Shown one piece after another: positions 1 to 8,735 of a stretch of 64,000 nt of DNA (its first letter is position 1; every line of letters begins with the position of its first letter). Source of the DNA: UBA3775 sp964572955 (GTDB lineage Bacteria > Bacillota > Clostridia > Lachnospirales > Lachnospiraceae). The notes below the pieces were generated by a model. It was not told where the DNA came from and made no database searches. It was given only the letters and a program-made list of their open reading frames with translations. The stretch is taken from NCBI GenBank assembly GCA_964572955.1, contig CAZNGY010000004.1, positions 1 through 64,000 on the forward strand. The letters are read 5' to 3'. The position numbers were made by a program, and so were the translations under genes.

Positions 1-23
1 TATTCCTTTACTTCTAAACTGCC

Positions 24-38
24 TATCCCCCTGGGTAT
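24..38 (-). promoter_or_regulatory. Possible CsoR/CstR-like operator at the window edge
   Basis: Read on the minus strand this is ATACCC, three bases, then GGGATA, close to the ATACCC-spacer-GGGTAT operators of CsoR/CstR repressors (family knowledge). A Shine-Dalgarno-like AAAGGA (complement of 4-9) follows it and runs to the window edge, so a minus-strand gene may start just left of position 1. One half-site is imperfect and no start codon is visible, so this is tentative. Confidence 0.25.
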
Positions 39-60
39 ATCAATTCCCTCATACCCACTC

Positions 61-253
61 TGCGGAAACAAAAACACACATCTATTTTTGCCCCAAATTG
101 ACAGAAACCTTTGCGTTACTGGGCTTTTCTTGTGAGCAGACAAACCGTCTCCACGTGCTATGTATCAACAATTTAGCAAAACCACGTCCCCATCTTTTTC
201 CCTTATTTTCGGGCTTTACGGCACTTGGTTTTGCTATTTTATTTGTTTCCGCA
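61..253. repeat. 12-bp inverted repeat flanking the rlmD 3' remnant
   Basis: TGCGGAAACAAA at 61-72 recurs as its exact reverse complement at 242-253. The two arms bracket the duplicated rlmD tail at 116-157. No open frame with a recognisable product lies between them. The arms could be the ends of a decayed small element, or chance in AT-rich DNA. Confidence 0.3.
116..157 (-). pseudogene. Duplicated 3' end of an rlmD/trmA-family gene (possible attachment-site scar)
   Basis: Read on the minus strand, 157 to 116 encodes HVETVCLLTRKAQ and a TAA stop. This is the typical C-terminus of an RlmD/TrmA-family RNA methyltransferase. The intact rlmD next door ends HVESVCLLTQNLA. The first 27 bases of the two tails match at 22 positions and are in the same frame. 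The remnant is preceded directly by a TAG stop, so no more of the gene is left. The 3' end of rum/rlmD genes is a known insertion target of integrative elements in Firmicutes, so I read this as a displaced 3' end left by integration and loss. The mechanism is inference; the homology is visible. Confidence 0.6.
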
Positions 254-295
254 TACTACAACATCTTGTCTTTTTTACTTGTTTTACCATTTACA

Positions 296-1675
296 TTATG
301 CAAGATTTTGTGTGAGCAAACAGACACTCTCCACATGCACCGTCTCCGGAAACATGTCTACCGGCTGCACTTTTTGCACTTTATATCCAACTTCATCAAA
401 TTTCTTACAGTCTCTGGCAAGCGTTGCCGGGTCACATGAAACATAAACTATCTTTTCAGGCTGCATAAGTGCAATTCCTTTCACCAATGATTCATCAATT
501 CCCTTTCTCGGAGGGTCAACTACCACAACATCTGCCGGAAACTTCTTTTCATTATAAACATCCTCAGCCGCACCAGTGAAGAATTCTGCGTTTTCAATTC
601 CGTTGAGTGCCGAATTCTTCTTAGCATCCTCAATTGCCTGAGGAACTATTTCAACCCCATAAACTTTTTTTGCCTTTTCTGCCAAAAAAAGAGAAATTGT
701 TCCGATTCCGCAATATAAATCCCATACGGTTTCTTTTCCCGTAAGGCCGGCAAATTCTGCTGCCGTCCGATACAGTTTAAGTGTCTGTACCGGATTCACC
801 TGATAGAATGACAAGGCTGAAATTCTAAAAGATACGTCTCCTATTTTGTCAACAATATAATCTCTGCCATATAAAGTTCTGCACTTATTTCCCAAAATTA
901 CATTTGTATTCTCTTTATTTATGCTAACCTGTATACTTGTCATTCCCGGAATCTTTTTCAAAATTTCCGTAAATAATTTCTCGTCACACAGACCATCGGC
1001 ATTTATAACCATAACGACCATTATTTCTCCGGTTACAAAGCCTTTTCTCATAAGAACATGCCGCAATGTTCCCTTTCCTGACTCCTCATCATAAACTGAC
1101 TCTCCCACCGCAGAAACATATTCCATAATTCCTCTGAGAATTTCCTCATGTCCCGGGAATTCAATACTGCAATACTCTGTCGGAATTACACTATGTGTCC
1201 TGCCAGCATAAAATCCGACAACCGGCTTTCCGTTTTTCCCTTTTCCAAACGGAAACTGTGCCTTATTTCTATAATTCACCGGATTTTCCATTCCGATTAC
1301 AGGATTGATAAACAGACCATCTCCATTTTGACAATCAACTGAAAAACCGCCAATTCTTCTGAAACAGTCAGCAACCTTCTTACGTTTAAACTCAAGCTGT
1401 TTTTCATATGAAAGCTGCTGAATCTGACATCCTCCGCATGGCGAAGAAATCCCGCAGATCGGTTTCTTTCTGAACTCAGACTCCTTTATAAGCTTATTCG
1501 TTCTGGCATAACAATAGTTTTTTTTAACCTTAGTGACTCCCGCCTCAACCGTATCTCCGATTACCGCATTTTTTACAAAGAAAGTCATCCCGTCCGCATG
1601 ACCGATTCCCTCCCCGGAATCACTCATATCTTCAATATAAACCTCTACGAAATCATTTTTCTTAAAAGTTTTCAA
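296..1675 (-). CDS. rlmD: 23S rRNA (uracil-5-)-methyltransferase RlmD/RlmCD
   Basis: SAM-dependent C5-methylation of a uridine in 23S rRNA, in the cytoplasm. The 459-aa product has an N-terminal TRAM domain (about 1-60), an Fe-S cysteine cluster near 74-83 (CGISSPCGGC), a Rossmann SAM site with DLYCGIGTISLFLA, the VDPPRKG motif and the catalytic VSCDPATLARD near the C-terminus. The length is normal. The start is TTG at 1673-1675, chosen because GGAGG (complement of 1684-1688) lies 8 nt upstream and no better ATG exists. It is the last gene of the minus-strand run that includes yhaM. A second copy of its last codons lies downstream at 116-157. Whether it modifies one uridine (RlmD) or two (RlmCD) cannot be told from sequence. 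Confidence 0.9.
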   Translation of the reverse strand: MKTFKKNDFVEVYIEDMSDSGEGIGHADGMTFFVKNAVIGDTVEAGVTKVKKNYCYARTNKLIKESEFRKKPICGISSPCGGCQIQQLSYEKQLEFKRKKVADCFRRIGGFSVDCQNGDGLFINPVIGMENPVNYRNKAQFPFGKGKNGKPVVGFYAGRTHSVIPTEYCSIEFPGHEEILRGIMEYVSAVGESVYDEESGKGTLRHVLMRKGFVTGEIMVVMVINADGLCDEKLFTEILKKIPGMTSIQVSINKENTNVILGNKCRTLYGRDYIVDKIGDVSFRISALSFYQVNPVQTLKLYRTAAEFAGLTGKETVWDLYCGIGTISLFLAEKAKKVYGVEIVPQAIEDAKKNSALNGIENAEFFTGAAEDVYNEKKFPADVVVVDPPRKGIDESLVKGIALMQPEKIVYVSCDPATLARDCKKFDEVGYKVQKVQPVDMFPETVHVESVCLLTQNLA

Positions 1676-1834
1676 ATTCTATTCCTCCGGCAGATTTATT
1701 AACACTTCCTCCGACAAAAACAGGTTGATTCATACCTGGGTTACCTGCTTTTTCCGGTACATTTACAGTCCTCCCTGATAAATCCCATCGACCAAAACCG
1801 GTGGGATTACCGGGACTTTATTTCAAAATTTACA

Positions 1835-2809
1835 TTAAGAAAATCTGTGTCCCTTATTCGACTCTCCGGAACCCTTTGTGGCTCTGATATTTGATTCAAA
1901 TATTCTCTGGAATCCAAGCCATCCGTTCTCCGACTCCGATGCTTTAAACAATTCCCTCATACTCTCCATTTTAGCATCCAGATTGTCTGCCATGCTTAAT
2001 GCAAGTGCCTCAACCAGTGCAGGTTTCTTTGGTGACCCATATTCAAGTTCACCATGATGAGCCAGAATACAATGCTTCAATTCTCCTGCAAGTACTGTCG
2101 GAAAACCATCAATCTCTTCAATCTTTCTTCCCACCATCTCTGTTCCGATGTAAATATGTCCGAGAAGATTTCCCTCATCGGTATAATCATTTTCAGGAAA
2201 TCTTGAAAGTTCCGTTGTTTTTCCGATATCATGGAAAATTGCTACCGTTATAAGCAGGTCTCTGTCAAGTACAGGGTATGCCGAAGCAAGATAATCACAA
2301 AGCTTTGCCACTCCGAGAGTATGCTCCAAAAGTCCGCCTATAAAATTGTGATGAACCGACTTTGCCGCTGAGTGCGCCTTAAATCTTTTAGTAAAATCCT
2401 TGTCCTCAACGTAAAAACTCTCAAGAAGTTTTTTTAGATGCGGCTCTTTTACTGAAATTATAAGAGAAAGCAATTCCTTATACATTTCATCAACATTCTT
2501 CTCAGTACAAGGCATATAATCATTTTCATCATATTCACCCTCATCAGCCTTACGGATTCTCTTAATGTTAAGCTGATTTGCTCCCTGAAAACTTGTAACC
2601 TGTGCATCAATCATTATGTAATCCATTGCATCAAAATTGCCGATACCGTTATTGATTTCCCATACTTTACCATCTATAATCCCTGTTCTGTCCTGAAGAT
2701 GTATCGACATATAAGACTTTCCTGTTTTGGCCTTAAGTGTCTGAACCTGCTTACACAAATAAATATCCCTAACGATATCTCCTTCACGCATATCACCTAT
2801 ATATTTCAT
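1835..2809 (-). CDS. yhaM: 3'-5' exoribonuclease YhaM family (OB-fold + HD)
   Basis: Predicted cytoplasmic 3'-5' exoribonuclease of the YhaM/CbfA type. The 324-aa protein has an N-terminal OB-fold (about 1-95, with the SYMSIHLQDRTG strand) and an HD phosphohydrolase domain with HTLGVAKLC, IFHDIGKT, HCILAHHG and SMADNLDAK, which supply the metal ligands. Length matches the family (about 310-320 aa). The ATG is preceded by GGAAAGGATTTT. It follows the histidine kinase by about 40 nt in the same direction and is probably co-transcribed. A hairpin without a T-tract lies between it and rlmD (about 1785-1813). YhaM acts in RNA turnover and trimming of RNA ends in Bacillus; the role here is by homology. 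Confidence 0.88.
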   Translation of the reverse strand: MKYIGDMREGDIVRDIYLCKQVQTLKAKTGKSYMSIHLQDRTGIIDGKVWEINNGIGNFDAMDYIMIDAQVTSFQGANQLNIKRIRKADEGEYDENDYMPCTEKNVDEMYKELLSLIISVKEPHLKKLLESFYVEDKDFTKRFKAHSAAKSVHHNFIGGLLEHTLGVAKLCDYLASAYPVLDRDLLITVAIFHDIGKTTELSRFPENDYTDEGNLLGHIYIGTEMVGRKIEEIDGFPTVLAGELKHCILAHHGELEYGSPKKPALVEALALSMADNLDAKMESMRELFKASESENGWLGFQRIFESNIRATKGSGESNKGHRFS

Positions 2810-2848
2810 AAAATCCTTTCCAACAAAAACGGACTGTCTGCTATATCT

Positions 2849-3940
2849 TTATGTCTCCGTTCCTGTTTTAACACTGTTTTTTTCTTTAGGTTTTTCAATT
2901 CTTTTCAGCGAGAAAATAAACTCTGTTCCCACACCAACCTTGCTTGCAACTTCAATATTTTCACCATGTGCAACAATTATCTGTTTTGCAATTGCCAGTC
3001 CGAGACCTGTTCCTTTTTTATCTTTTCCCCGGGATAAATCAGTCTTATAAAACCTCTCCCATATCTGGTTTATTGAATCCTTAGGAATCCCGATTCCGCT
3101 GTCCCTGATTGAAACATACACCTTATATTCCTTTACGGAAACAGTAATTTCGATAGTTGAATCCTCATTACTGAATTTAACCGCATTATCTATCAGATTA
3201 TGTAAAACCTGTTGTATTTTCCCCTTGTCGGCTCTAACCCAGATTTCTCTTTCTGCAAGGACAAGCCTGATTTTAAGCTTCTTTGAAGCACACACTGCCT
3301 CAAAAGTCCTCGCCGTACGCTTTATCATATCGCAGATATTAAAATCCGCCTGTTCCAGTTTAACACCTTTTGTATCCATTTCATTAAGCTGAAGCAGATT
3401 CTGCGTAAGCTCCGTAAGTCTCTCCGTCTCGAAAAGAATTATATCAAGGTATTTATCCTGTGCCTCATAAGGAATCGTTCCGTCCTTAATTGCCCCTGTA
3501 TAACCTTTAATTGAGGTAAGCGGAGACCTGAAGTCGTGTGAAATATTTGCCAGAAAATCTTTCTGATAATCAATAAGCCCCTTGTTTTTTTCCGCAAGAC
3601 AATATATGGCATCGGCAAGCCTCTGATACTCATCCGACAAAGACATATCAATCCGTTCGTCAAACTTTCCGTCAGTGTATTCAACCGTAGCCTTAATTAT
3701 TTTTTTGATTACTCTTTCATAATAAAGACAGATAAGTAATGCGATGAGCAGCGTAATGCACATTATCCCGACACCTATCAGGTTAATCTGCAGCATAATA
3801 TCTTCTATTCTGAACTCACCGTCTTTTATAAAACGCGGAAGAATTAAATCAGCATATGTAATATTTAAAAACAAAAGAATGACTGCCCACACGGAACCAC
3901 CGATAAGCATTACCTTTTTTGTAACCGTTCCCTTGAACAT
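2849..3940 (-). CDS. Sensor histidine kinase (PhoR/ResE-like)
   Basis: Membrane sensor kinase paired with the response regulator just upstream. I chose the ATG at 3940 (MFKGTVTKKV; 363 aa) because GGGAGG sits 6 nt before it; the frame is open 24 codons further without a good ribosome site. Two membrane helices (about 9-31 and 50-76) enclose an extracytoplasmic loop of only about 25 residues, then a HAMP-like linker, HisKA with NISHDFRSPLTS (phospho-His), N box DNAVKFS, G1 DSGIGIP and G2 GTGLGLAI. The short loop argues against a large ligand-binding domain; it may sense the membrane or a partner protein. The signal is unknown. Confidence 0.88.
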   Translation of the reverse strand: MFKGTVTKKVMLIGGSVWAVILLFLNITYADLILPRFIKDGEFRIEDIMLQINLIGVGIMCITLLIALLICLYYERVIKKIIKATVEYTDGKFDERIDMSLSDEYQRLADAIYCLAEKNKGLIDYQKDFLANISHDFRSPLTSIKGYTGAIKDGTIPYEAQDKYLDIILFETERLTELTQNLLQLNEMDTKGVKLEQADFNICDMIKRTARTFEAVCASKKLKIRLVLAEREIWVRADKGKIQQVLHNLIDNAVKFSNEDSTIEITVSVKEYKVYVSIRDSGIGIPKDSINQIWERFYKTDLSRGKDKKGTGLGLAIAKQIIVAHGENIEVASKVGVGTEFIFSLKRIEKPKEKNSVKTGTET

Positions 3941-4031
3941 TTTTCCTCCCGAATCCCCTCTCCGAACATATTTTTCAGTCTGCACCAAAAATGCCCGAAA
4001 ACTTTCTTTCAACTACAGCAGCAGTAAGCTT

Positions 4032-4763
4032 TTATTTTACCCTGTGATGAGCTTCAAATTTATATCCCTTGCCCCAAACCGTTGAAATCCTCCAGTCCTC
4101 TCCGTCCTTTATCTTCTCACGAAGCCTCTTTACGTGAACATCCACCGTACGGGTATCACCTGCATATTCATATCCCCAAACCGCATCAAGCAGCTGTTCT
4201 CTCGTAAACACCTGATTAGGATGACTTGCCATATAATAAAGAAGTTCAAATTCCTTTGGCGGCAGGGAAAGGTTCTCTCCCTGGTAAATTACCGAATAGT
4301 TTGTAAAATTGATAAAAAGCTGATCATAACTTACATATTCACCGTTTTTCTCCTCATGAGGAATCACGCTGCCGCCCGAAAATTCTTCGGCAGCCCCCAT
4401 CGTTCTTCTGAGCACAGCCTTAACTCTTGCCACAAGCTCTTTCGTGTCAAACGGCTTCATAACATAATCATCTGCCCCAAGCTCAAGTCCCAACACTTTA
4501 TCAAAAGTTTCTCCCTTTGCACTCATTATAATAATCGGTGTACGGCTTATTTTTCTGATTCGCCTGCATACCTCATATCCGTCAATACCGGGCAGCATCA
4601 AATCAAGCAGTACCAAATCCGGTTTATAATCTGTAAATTTTTCAACAGCCTCTATTCCGTCCTCCGCAATACATGTGTCGAAAAATTCCTTTTCCAGATA
4701 CAGTGACATAAGCTCCGCAATATTTCTGTCATCATCAACGATAAAAATCTTCTGCTTTGTCAT
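4032..4763 (-). CDS. OmpR/PhoB-family response regulator
   Basis: DNA-binding regulator, 243 aa, partner of the kinase that follows. The receiver domain (about 1-120) shows the acidic pair VDDD, phospho-Asp in LVLLDLMLPG, the switch residue region IIIMSAKGE and Lys in VMKPFD. The C-terminal winged helix (about 145-240) has FTREQLLDAVWG and RTVDVHVKRLREKI. The ATG directly abuts the TAA of mutS2, and its ribosome site AAGGAGG lies inside the end of mutS2, so translation of the two is probably coupled. Target genes are not identifiable from the window. Confidence 0.9.
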   Translation of the reverse strand: MTKQKIFIVDDDRNIAELMSLYLEKEFFDTCIAEDGIEAVEKFTDYKPDLVLLDLMLPGIDGYEVCRRIRKISRTPIIIMSAKGETFDKVLGLELGADDYVMKPFDTKELVARVKAVLRRTMGAAEEFSGGSVIPHEEKNGEYVSYDQLFINFTNYSVIYQGENLSLPPKEFELLYYMASHPNQVFTREQLLDAVWGYEYAGDTRTVDVHVKRLREKIKDGEDWRISTVWGKGYKFEAHHRVK

Positions 4764-7163
4764 TTAATCCTCCTTAAATGTTACGATGGTCACTCCGTGA
4801 TCACCTTCTCCAAACTCTCCGGCACGAAAATCTTTGATGTTCTTCTGTCTTTTAAGATAATCATGCACTGCCTTTCTGAGTGCTCCGGTTCCTCTTCCGT
4901 GGATAACCGTAACCTTGCCAAGCTGGGCCAGATATGCATCATCAAGATACTTTTCAAGTTCTGCAACCGCTTCATCAGGATATTTACCAACTAGATTTAT
5001 CTCCGGAGATACAGTAAATGACTTACTCATACGGATTTTTCCCTCTCCCGTACGCTTTACCTTTTCAGGCATCCTGATATCATCATCTATAATTTCAAGA
5101 TCCGAAATACGACACTTATACTGCATAATTCCCATTGTAACAAAACATTCGCCCTTTCTGTCAGGAAGCGAATGAACCGTACCGTCAAGGTCAAGGCTGT
5201 AACAGTGTACCTTTGTTCCGATTGTAAACTCCCCTGCCTTGTGGTTTTTCCTTACAATTTCTTTCTTTTCCTTCTTCTCAGGAATGTCTGAAAGTCTGTG
5301 TCTTAACTCTCTTCGTTCTTCCTCCATCTCACGCATATTTGAAGCCGAAGCAGCTTGTTTGTTCAATTTTCTTATGGTCTCATCAGCAAAGCTCTTTGCC
5401 TCTTCAAGGATCTGCCTTGCCTCTTCCCTTGCCCTTTCAATCTCTTTGTCTTTTCTTGCCTGAAGCTTTTCCTTTTCCCTTGAAGACTCATCCTTGAAAC
5501 GTCTTGCCTTTTCTCTGTCCCTTACAGCCTCATCTCTTGCCCTCTCTGCCTCACGTCTCAACTCATCAAGTTCCTTAAGCATTTCATCAAAGCCTCTGTC
5601 CTTCTCATCTACCAAAGACTCTGCATATGACAAAATCTCATCCGACATTCCAAGCCTCTTTGATATTGCAAAAGCATTACTTTTTCCCGGTACTCCTGTA
5701 AGCAGTTTGTATGTCGGACTCAATGTTTCAATATCAAATTCGCATGAAGCATTTACTGCACCCGGAGTAGTAAGTGCAAAAGCCTTAAGCTCACTGTAGT
5801 GAGTAGTTGCCATCGTCCTTATTCCTTTAGAATTAAGCTCCGTTAATATCGCCATTGCAAGTGCCGCTCCCTCAACAGGGTCCGTTCCCGCACCAAGTTC
5901 ATCAAACAAAACTAGCGAATTTTCATTTGCAGCAGAAAGAATTTCTATTGTGTGTGTCATATGTGATGAAAACGTAGATAACGACTGCTCAATACTCTGT
6001 TCATCACCAATGTCCGCATATATCTCATCAAAAATACCAAGAACCGAACCCGGAAGTGCCGGAATATGAAGACCACTCTGACCCATAAGATGAAAAAGCC
6101 CCATTGTCTTAAGACTTACCGTCTTACCTCCGGTATTAGGGCCTGTTATAAGCAGCAGATTGAAATCCTTTCCGATGCTTAAATCCACAGGAACAACCCT
6201 ATCTTTATGAATCAGCGGATGACGTGCTTTTTTTATCTCTGCAATATGATTTTCTGAAAACTTCGGTCTTACCGCCCTTTGCTGTCTTGCAAGCGCACCG
6301 CGTGCAAAAATCGCATCCAGCTCACCCAAAGTACGCACATTATATTTGATATGCTCAATCTCCGGAATCAAGGCCACACTGAGCATTTGCAGAATTCTTT
6401 CGATTTCATCATTTTCCTGTATTTCGAGTTCCCTGATTTCGTTATTCAGCTCCACAACTTCCATAGGCTCTATGAAAAATGTATTTCTTGTGGAGGATTG
6501 ATCATGTATCATTCCCGGTACTTTATTCTTATATTCAGCCTTAACCGGAATACAATATCTTCCATTTCGCATTGTAATAAGATTATCCTGAAGCTTTTCA
6601 TCCTCAGCCGCCTCCCTTAAAACTGCTGCGATTTTTTCTGCTATTTTAGCTTTTTTCTGCTTAATCTGTCTTCTTATTGAAAGCAGAGTCTGACTGGCAT
6701 CATCAGCTATTTCGCTTTCTGAAATTATACACCTGTTTATCTCTCTGAGAATATACTCAAGAGGTTCGAGCATGGAAAATCTCTCCGAAAGAACATCTGC
6801 ACTTCCCCCTGCTGTTTCTCCCATTTCAGGCGGAAGCTCTGTTTCACCGTACTGCTTTACCTTTTTTGTTACCGTAAGCAGGGCTGCTATTTTTCTTAAC
6901 TCTCCCGCTCCAAGAGTGGACTTAAGTGCCACCCTGTTTACAATATCTCCGACTTCCGGAATTCCGGTAAAGGATAAACTTCCCCTTCTCTCAATTCTTG
7001 AGAGTGCCGCTGCCGTTTCTTCCTGTCTTTTTTCAATTTCATCCCTGTCACTCACCGGCATAAGTTCCTTAAGAAGCCTCTTTCCGGCTTCTGAGCCTGC
7101 AAGCGTCAAAAGGGATGACTTAATTTTATCAAATTCCACCGTATGAAGTACTTTTTCATTCAT
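4764..7163 (-). CDS. mutS2: Endonuclease/ribosome-rescue ATPase MutS2
   Basis: MutS2 (also called RqcU) acts on collided ribosomes and in recombination control in Bacillus-type bacteria. The 799-aa protein has the full family architecture: core and lever helices (1-300), Walker A TGPNTGGKT, Walker B LVLFDELGAGTDP, a long charged coiled coil (about 520-640, rich in RREAERARDEA-type segments), a KOW-like linker and a C-terminal Smr nuclease domain with HGRGTGALR and GDHGVTIV. It has no MutS mismatch-binding domain, which separates it from MutS. The ribosome site is a GGTGAGGTG run before ATG. It is upstream of, and abutting, a two-component system, an unusual neighbour. Confidence 0.95.
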   Translation of the reverse strand: MNEKVLHTVEFDKIKSSLLTLAGSEAGKRLLKELMPVSDRDEIEKRQEETAAALSRIERRGSLSFTGIPEVGDIVNRVALKSTLGAGELRKIAALLTVTKKVKQYGETELPPEMGETAGGSADVLSERFSMLEPLEYILREINRCIISESEIADDASQTLLSIRRQIKQKKAKIAEKIAAVLREAAEDEKLQDNLITMRNGRYCIPVKAEYKNKVPGMIHDQSSTRNTFFIEPMEVVELNNEIRELEIQENDEIERILQMLSVALIPEIEHIKYNVRTLGELDAIFARGALARQQRAVRPKFSENHIAEIKKARHPLIHKDRVVPVDLSIGKDFNLLLITGPNTGGKTVSLKTMGLFHLMGQSGLHIPALPGSVLGIFDEIYADIGDEQSIEQSLSTFSSHMTHTIEILSAANENSLVLFDELGAGTDPVEGAALAMAILTELNSKGIRTMATTHYSELKAFALTTPGAVNASCEFDIETLSPTYKLLTGVPGKSNAFAISKRLGMSDEILSYAESLVDEKDRGFDEMLKELDELRREAERARDEAVRDREKARRFKDESSREKEKLQARKDKEIERAREEARQILEEAKSFADETIRKLNKQAASASNMREMEEERRELRHRLSDIPEKKEKKEIVRKNHKAGEFTIGTKVHCYSLDLDGTVHSLPDRKGECFVTMGIMQYKCRISDLEIIDDDIRMPEKVKRTGEGKIRMSKSFTVSPEINLVGKYPDEAVAELEKYLDDAYLAQLGKVTVIHGRGTGALRKAVHDYLKRQKNIKDFRAGEFGEGDHGVTIVTFKED

Positions 7164-7210
7164 AAATCAACACCTCACCCCTAATTTAAATCACAATTCT
7201 ATTTATTCGG

Positions 7211-7711
7211 CTACTCACTCCACTTAAGTCTGTGAAGCTCACCTTTCATTCTCATTCCGCAAAAATCCTGCTGTCTCAGCGCCTCGTAAACAATAATCGC
7301 TGCAGAATTAGAAAGATTTAAAGACCTCATATCGCCGATCATCGGAATTCTTATACAGTTTTCCTTCCTGTCAACAAGAATTTCCTCAGGAATACCCGCA
7401 CTTTCTTTTCCAAACATAATAAAACAACCATCCGGAAATTCCGCCTGCGTATAGCATTTTTCTGCCTTTGTGGTCGCATAATAAATGAGTGCATCCGGAT
7501 TTTTTTCCATAAATTCCTCATAATTTTCATAAATATGCAAATCAAGATACTGCCAATAATCAAGTCCTGCACGTCTGACCGCCTTCTCACTGATATCAAA
7601 ACCCAAGGGCTTGATCAAATGAAGTGAACAGCCTGATGCCACACACGTTCTTCCTATATTACCCGTATTTGCCGGAATCTCCGGTTCATGTAAAACTATA
7701 TTTACAGCCAT
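7211..7711 (-). CDS. trmL: tRNA (cytidine(34)-2'-O)-methyltransferase TrmL
   Basis: SPOUT-class methyltransferase that 2'-O-methylates the wobble base of tRNA-Leu. The product is 166 aa, the usual length. It shows the three SpoU motifs: NIVLHEPEIPANTGNIGRT at the N-terminus, FGKESAGIP in the middle and IPMIGDMRSLNLSNSAAI near the C-terminus, which forms the trefoil knot and SAM site. It starts one base after the AIR-synthase-like gene ends, in the same operon, and is followed by mutS2 after 47 nt. Confidence 0.93.
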   Translation of the reverse strand: MAVNIVLHEPEIPANTGNIGRTCVASGCSLHLIKPLGFDISEKAVRRAGLDYWQYLDLHIYENYEEFMEKNPDALIYYATTKAEKCYTQAEFPDGCFIMFGKESAGIPEEILVDRKENCIRIPMIGDMRSLNLSNSAAIIVYEALRQQDFCGMRMKGELHRLKWSE

Positions 7712-7712
7712 T

Positions 7713-8735
7713 TTACTTTATCCCTTTCAAATAAGTCATAAGACCGTCTTCCCTAAACGGTTCAATATATCTTTCTTCATCCTCGTTTATAATCAGCCGA
7801 TTATTTCCCTGACACAGCTCACCGATTACAACAGCCCTTATATCTGCTTCTTCACAGCTTCTTAAATAGCTTTTTGCATCGCTCACCACAGCAAGTGCCG
7901 CACCGCCGCCCATCATTGTATATGGTGATATATCAAGGGTTTCACATATCTCAACCGCCAAAGGTGGAATAAAAATCTTTTTTAAATCAATCTTCATTCC
8001 CAGATGAAGCTGTTCTCCAAGTTCCCAAAGTGCTCCGAAAACACCCCCGTCCTTTACAGGTACCATGTATTCGGCATCAATTCCTCTCGTCCATAATTTA
8101 TCACCTATATTAAGTTCTTCCATCAGACATCCATCATCGAGAAATTGTTTTGAGTAAACCTTCTCCAGCCTTTCCGTCTCAATCTCCCTCAAAGCCACCG
8201 CTCCTTCTGCTGCAGCAGCTCCAAGCATGACAACAAAGAATTTCTTTTCTTTTCGTTCTTCCGCACATTCACTTTTTTCCGTCTCACGGATTGTCGTTTT
8301 TAAAAATCTTTCTCCGCTTACAGAAACGTTAATCACGGCTCTTTTTGTATCCTCACGAAATACAGAGATATCTGAAATCTCTATTCCTTTATTTTCAAGA
8401 GTCTCCACCGCCATACATATCACATTTCTAATCTCATGTTCGCTCATCCGGACCGGAGCCTGAATAAAAACTGTCGCCTGATTTGCCTTTACACCTGCAC
8501 ATGCGGCCGCCATCACAGCACGCTCTGCGACCATTATTCCGCATTTACCACAAGTAACTGCCATGCTCTCCTGAAAAATTTTTCTCTTTCTGAGCCTCTT
8601 TCCTGCAATTTCAACATAATCTGCCGTTGAAAGCCCCTCCCGTTTTCCCGAAAAAGGTCTCGACAGATATCTTTCTCCGGTGTATTTAATAACCGTTCTG
8701 TCATATTCCGATGATGAAACTCTTCCGATTTTCAT
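7713..8735 (-). CDS. AIR-synthase-like (PurM/HypE-fold) protein of unknown role
   Basis: 340 aa if started at the ATG at 8735, which overlaps the TGA of the upstream permease as ATGA; this overlap decides the start over a frame that stays open 41 codons further. The C-terminal half (PPLAVEICETLDIS, then MMGGGAALAVV) resembles the C-terminal domain of PurM/HypE/SelD-type ATP-binding proteins, and the protein is often labelled a hydrogenase-maturation-like factor. A CGKCGIM motif lies near residue 64. No hydrogenase genes are nearby, so HypE function is not supported. Its tight coupling to an ABC-2 transporter and to trmL is the only clue to its job. The substrate is unknown. Confidence 0.6.
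   Translation of the reverse strand: MKIGRVSSSEYDRTVIKYTGERYLSRPFSGKREGLSTADYVEIAGKRLRKRKIFQESMAVTCGKCGIMVAERAVMAAACAGVKANQATVFIQAPVRMSEHEIRNVICMAVETLENKGIEISDISVFREDTKRAVINVSVSGERFLKTTIRETEKSECAEERKEKKFFVVMLGAAAAEGAVALREIETERLEKVYSKQFLDDGCLMEELNIGDKLWTRGIDAEYMVPVKDGGVFGALWELGEQLHLGMKIDLKKIFIPPLAVEICETLDISPYTMMGGGAALAVVSDAKSYLRSCEEADIRAVVIGELCQGNNRLIINEDEERYIEPFREDGLMTYLKGIK

Noticed and set aside
98..439. Plus-strand open frame of 113 codons across the rlmD end
   Set aside because: It lies antisense to rlmD and its scar, has no ribosome site and no recognisable domain; its internal similarity (two CEQT segments) is only the duplicated rlmD tail read backwards.
4134..4706. Plus-strand open frame of 190 codons
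   Set aside because: Entirely antisense to the response regulator gene; no start signal, Cys/Ile/Phe-rich composition typical of a shadow frame.
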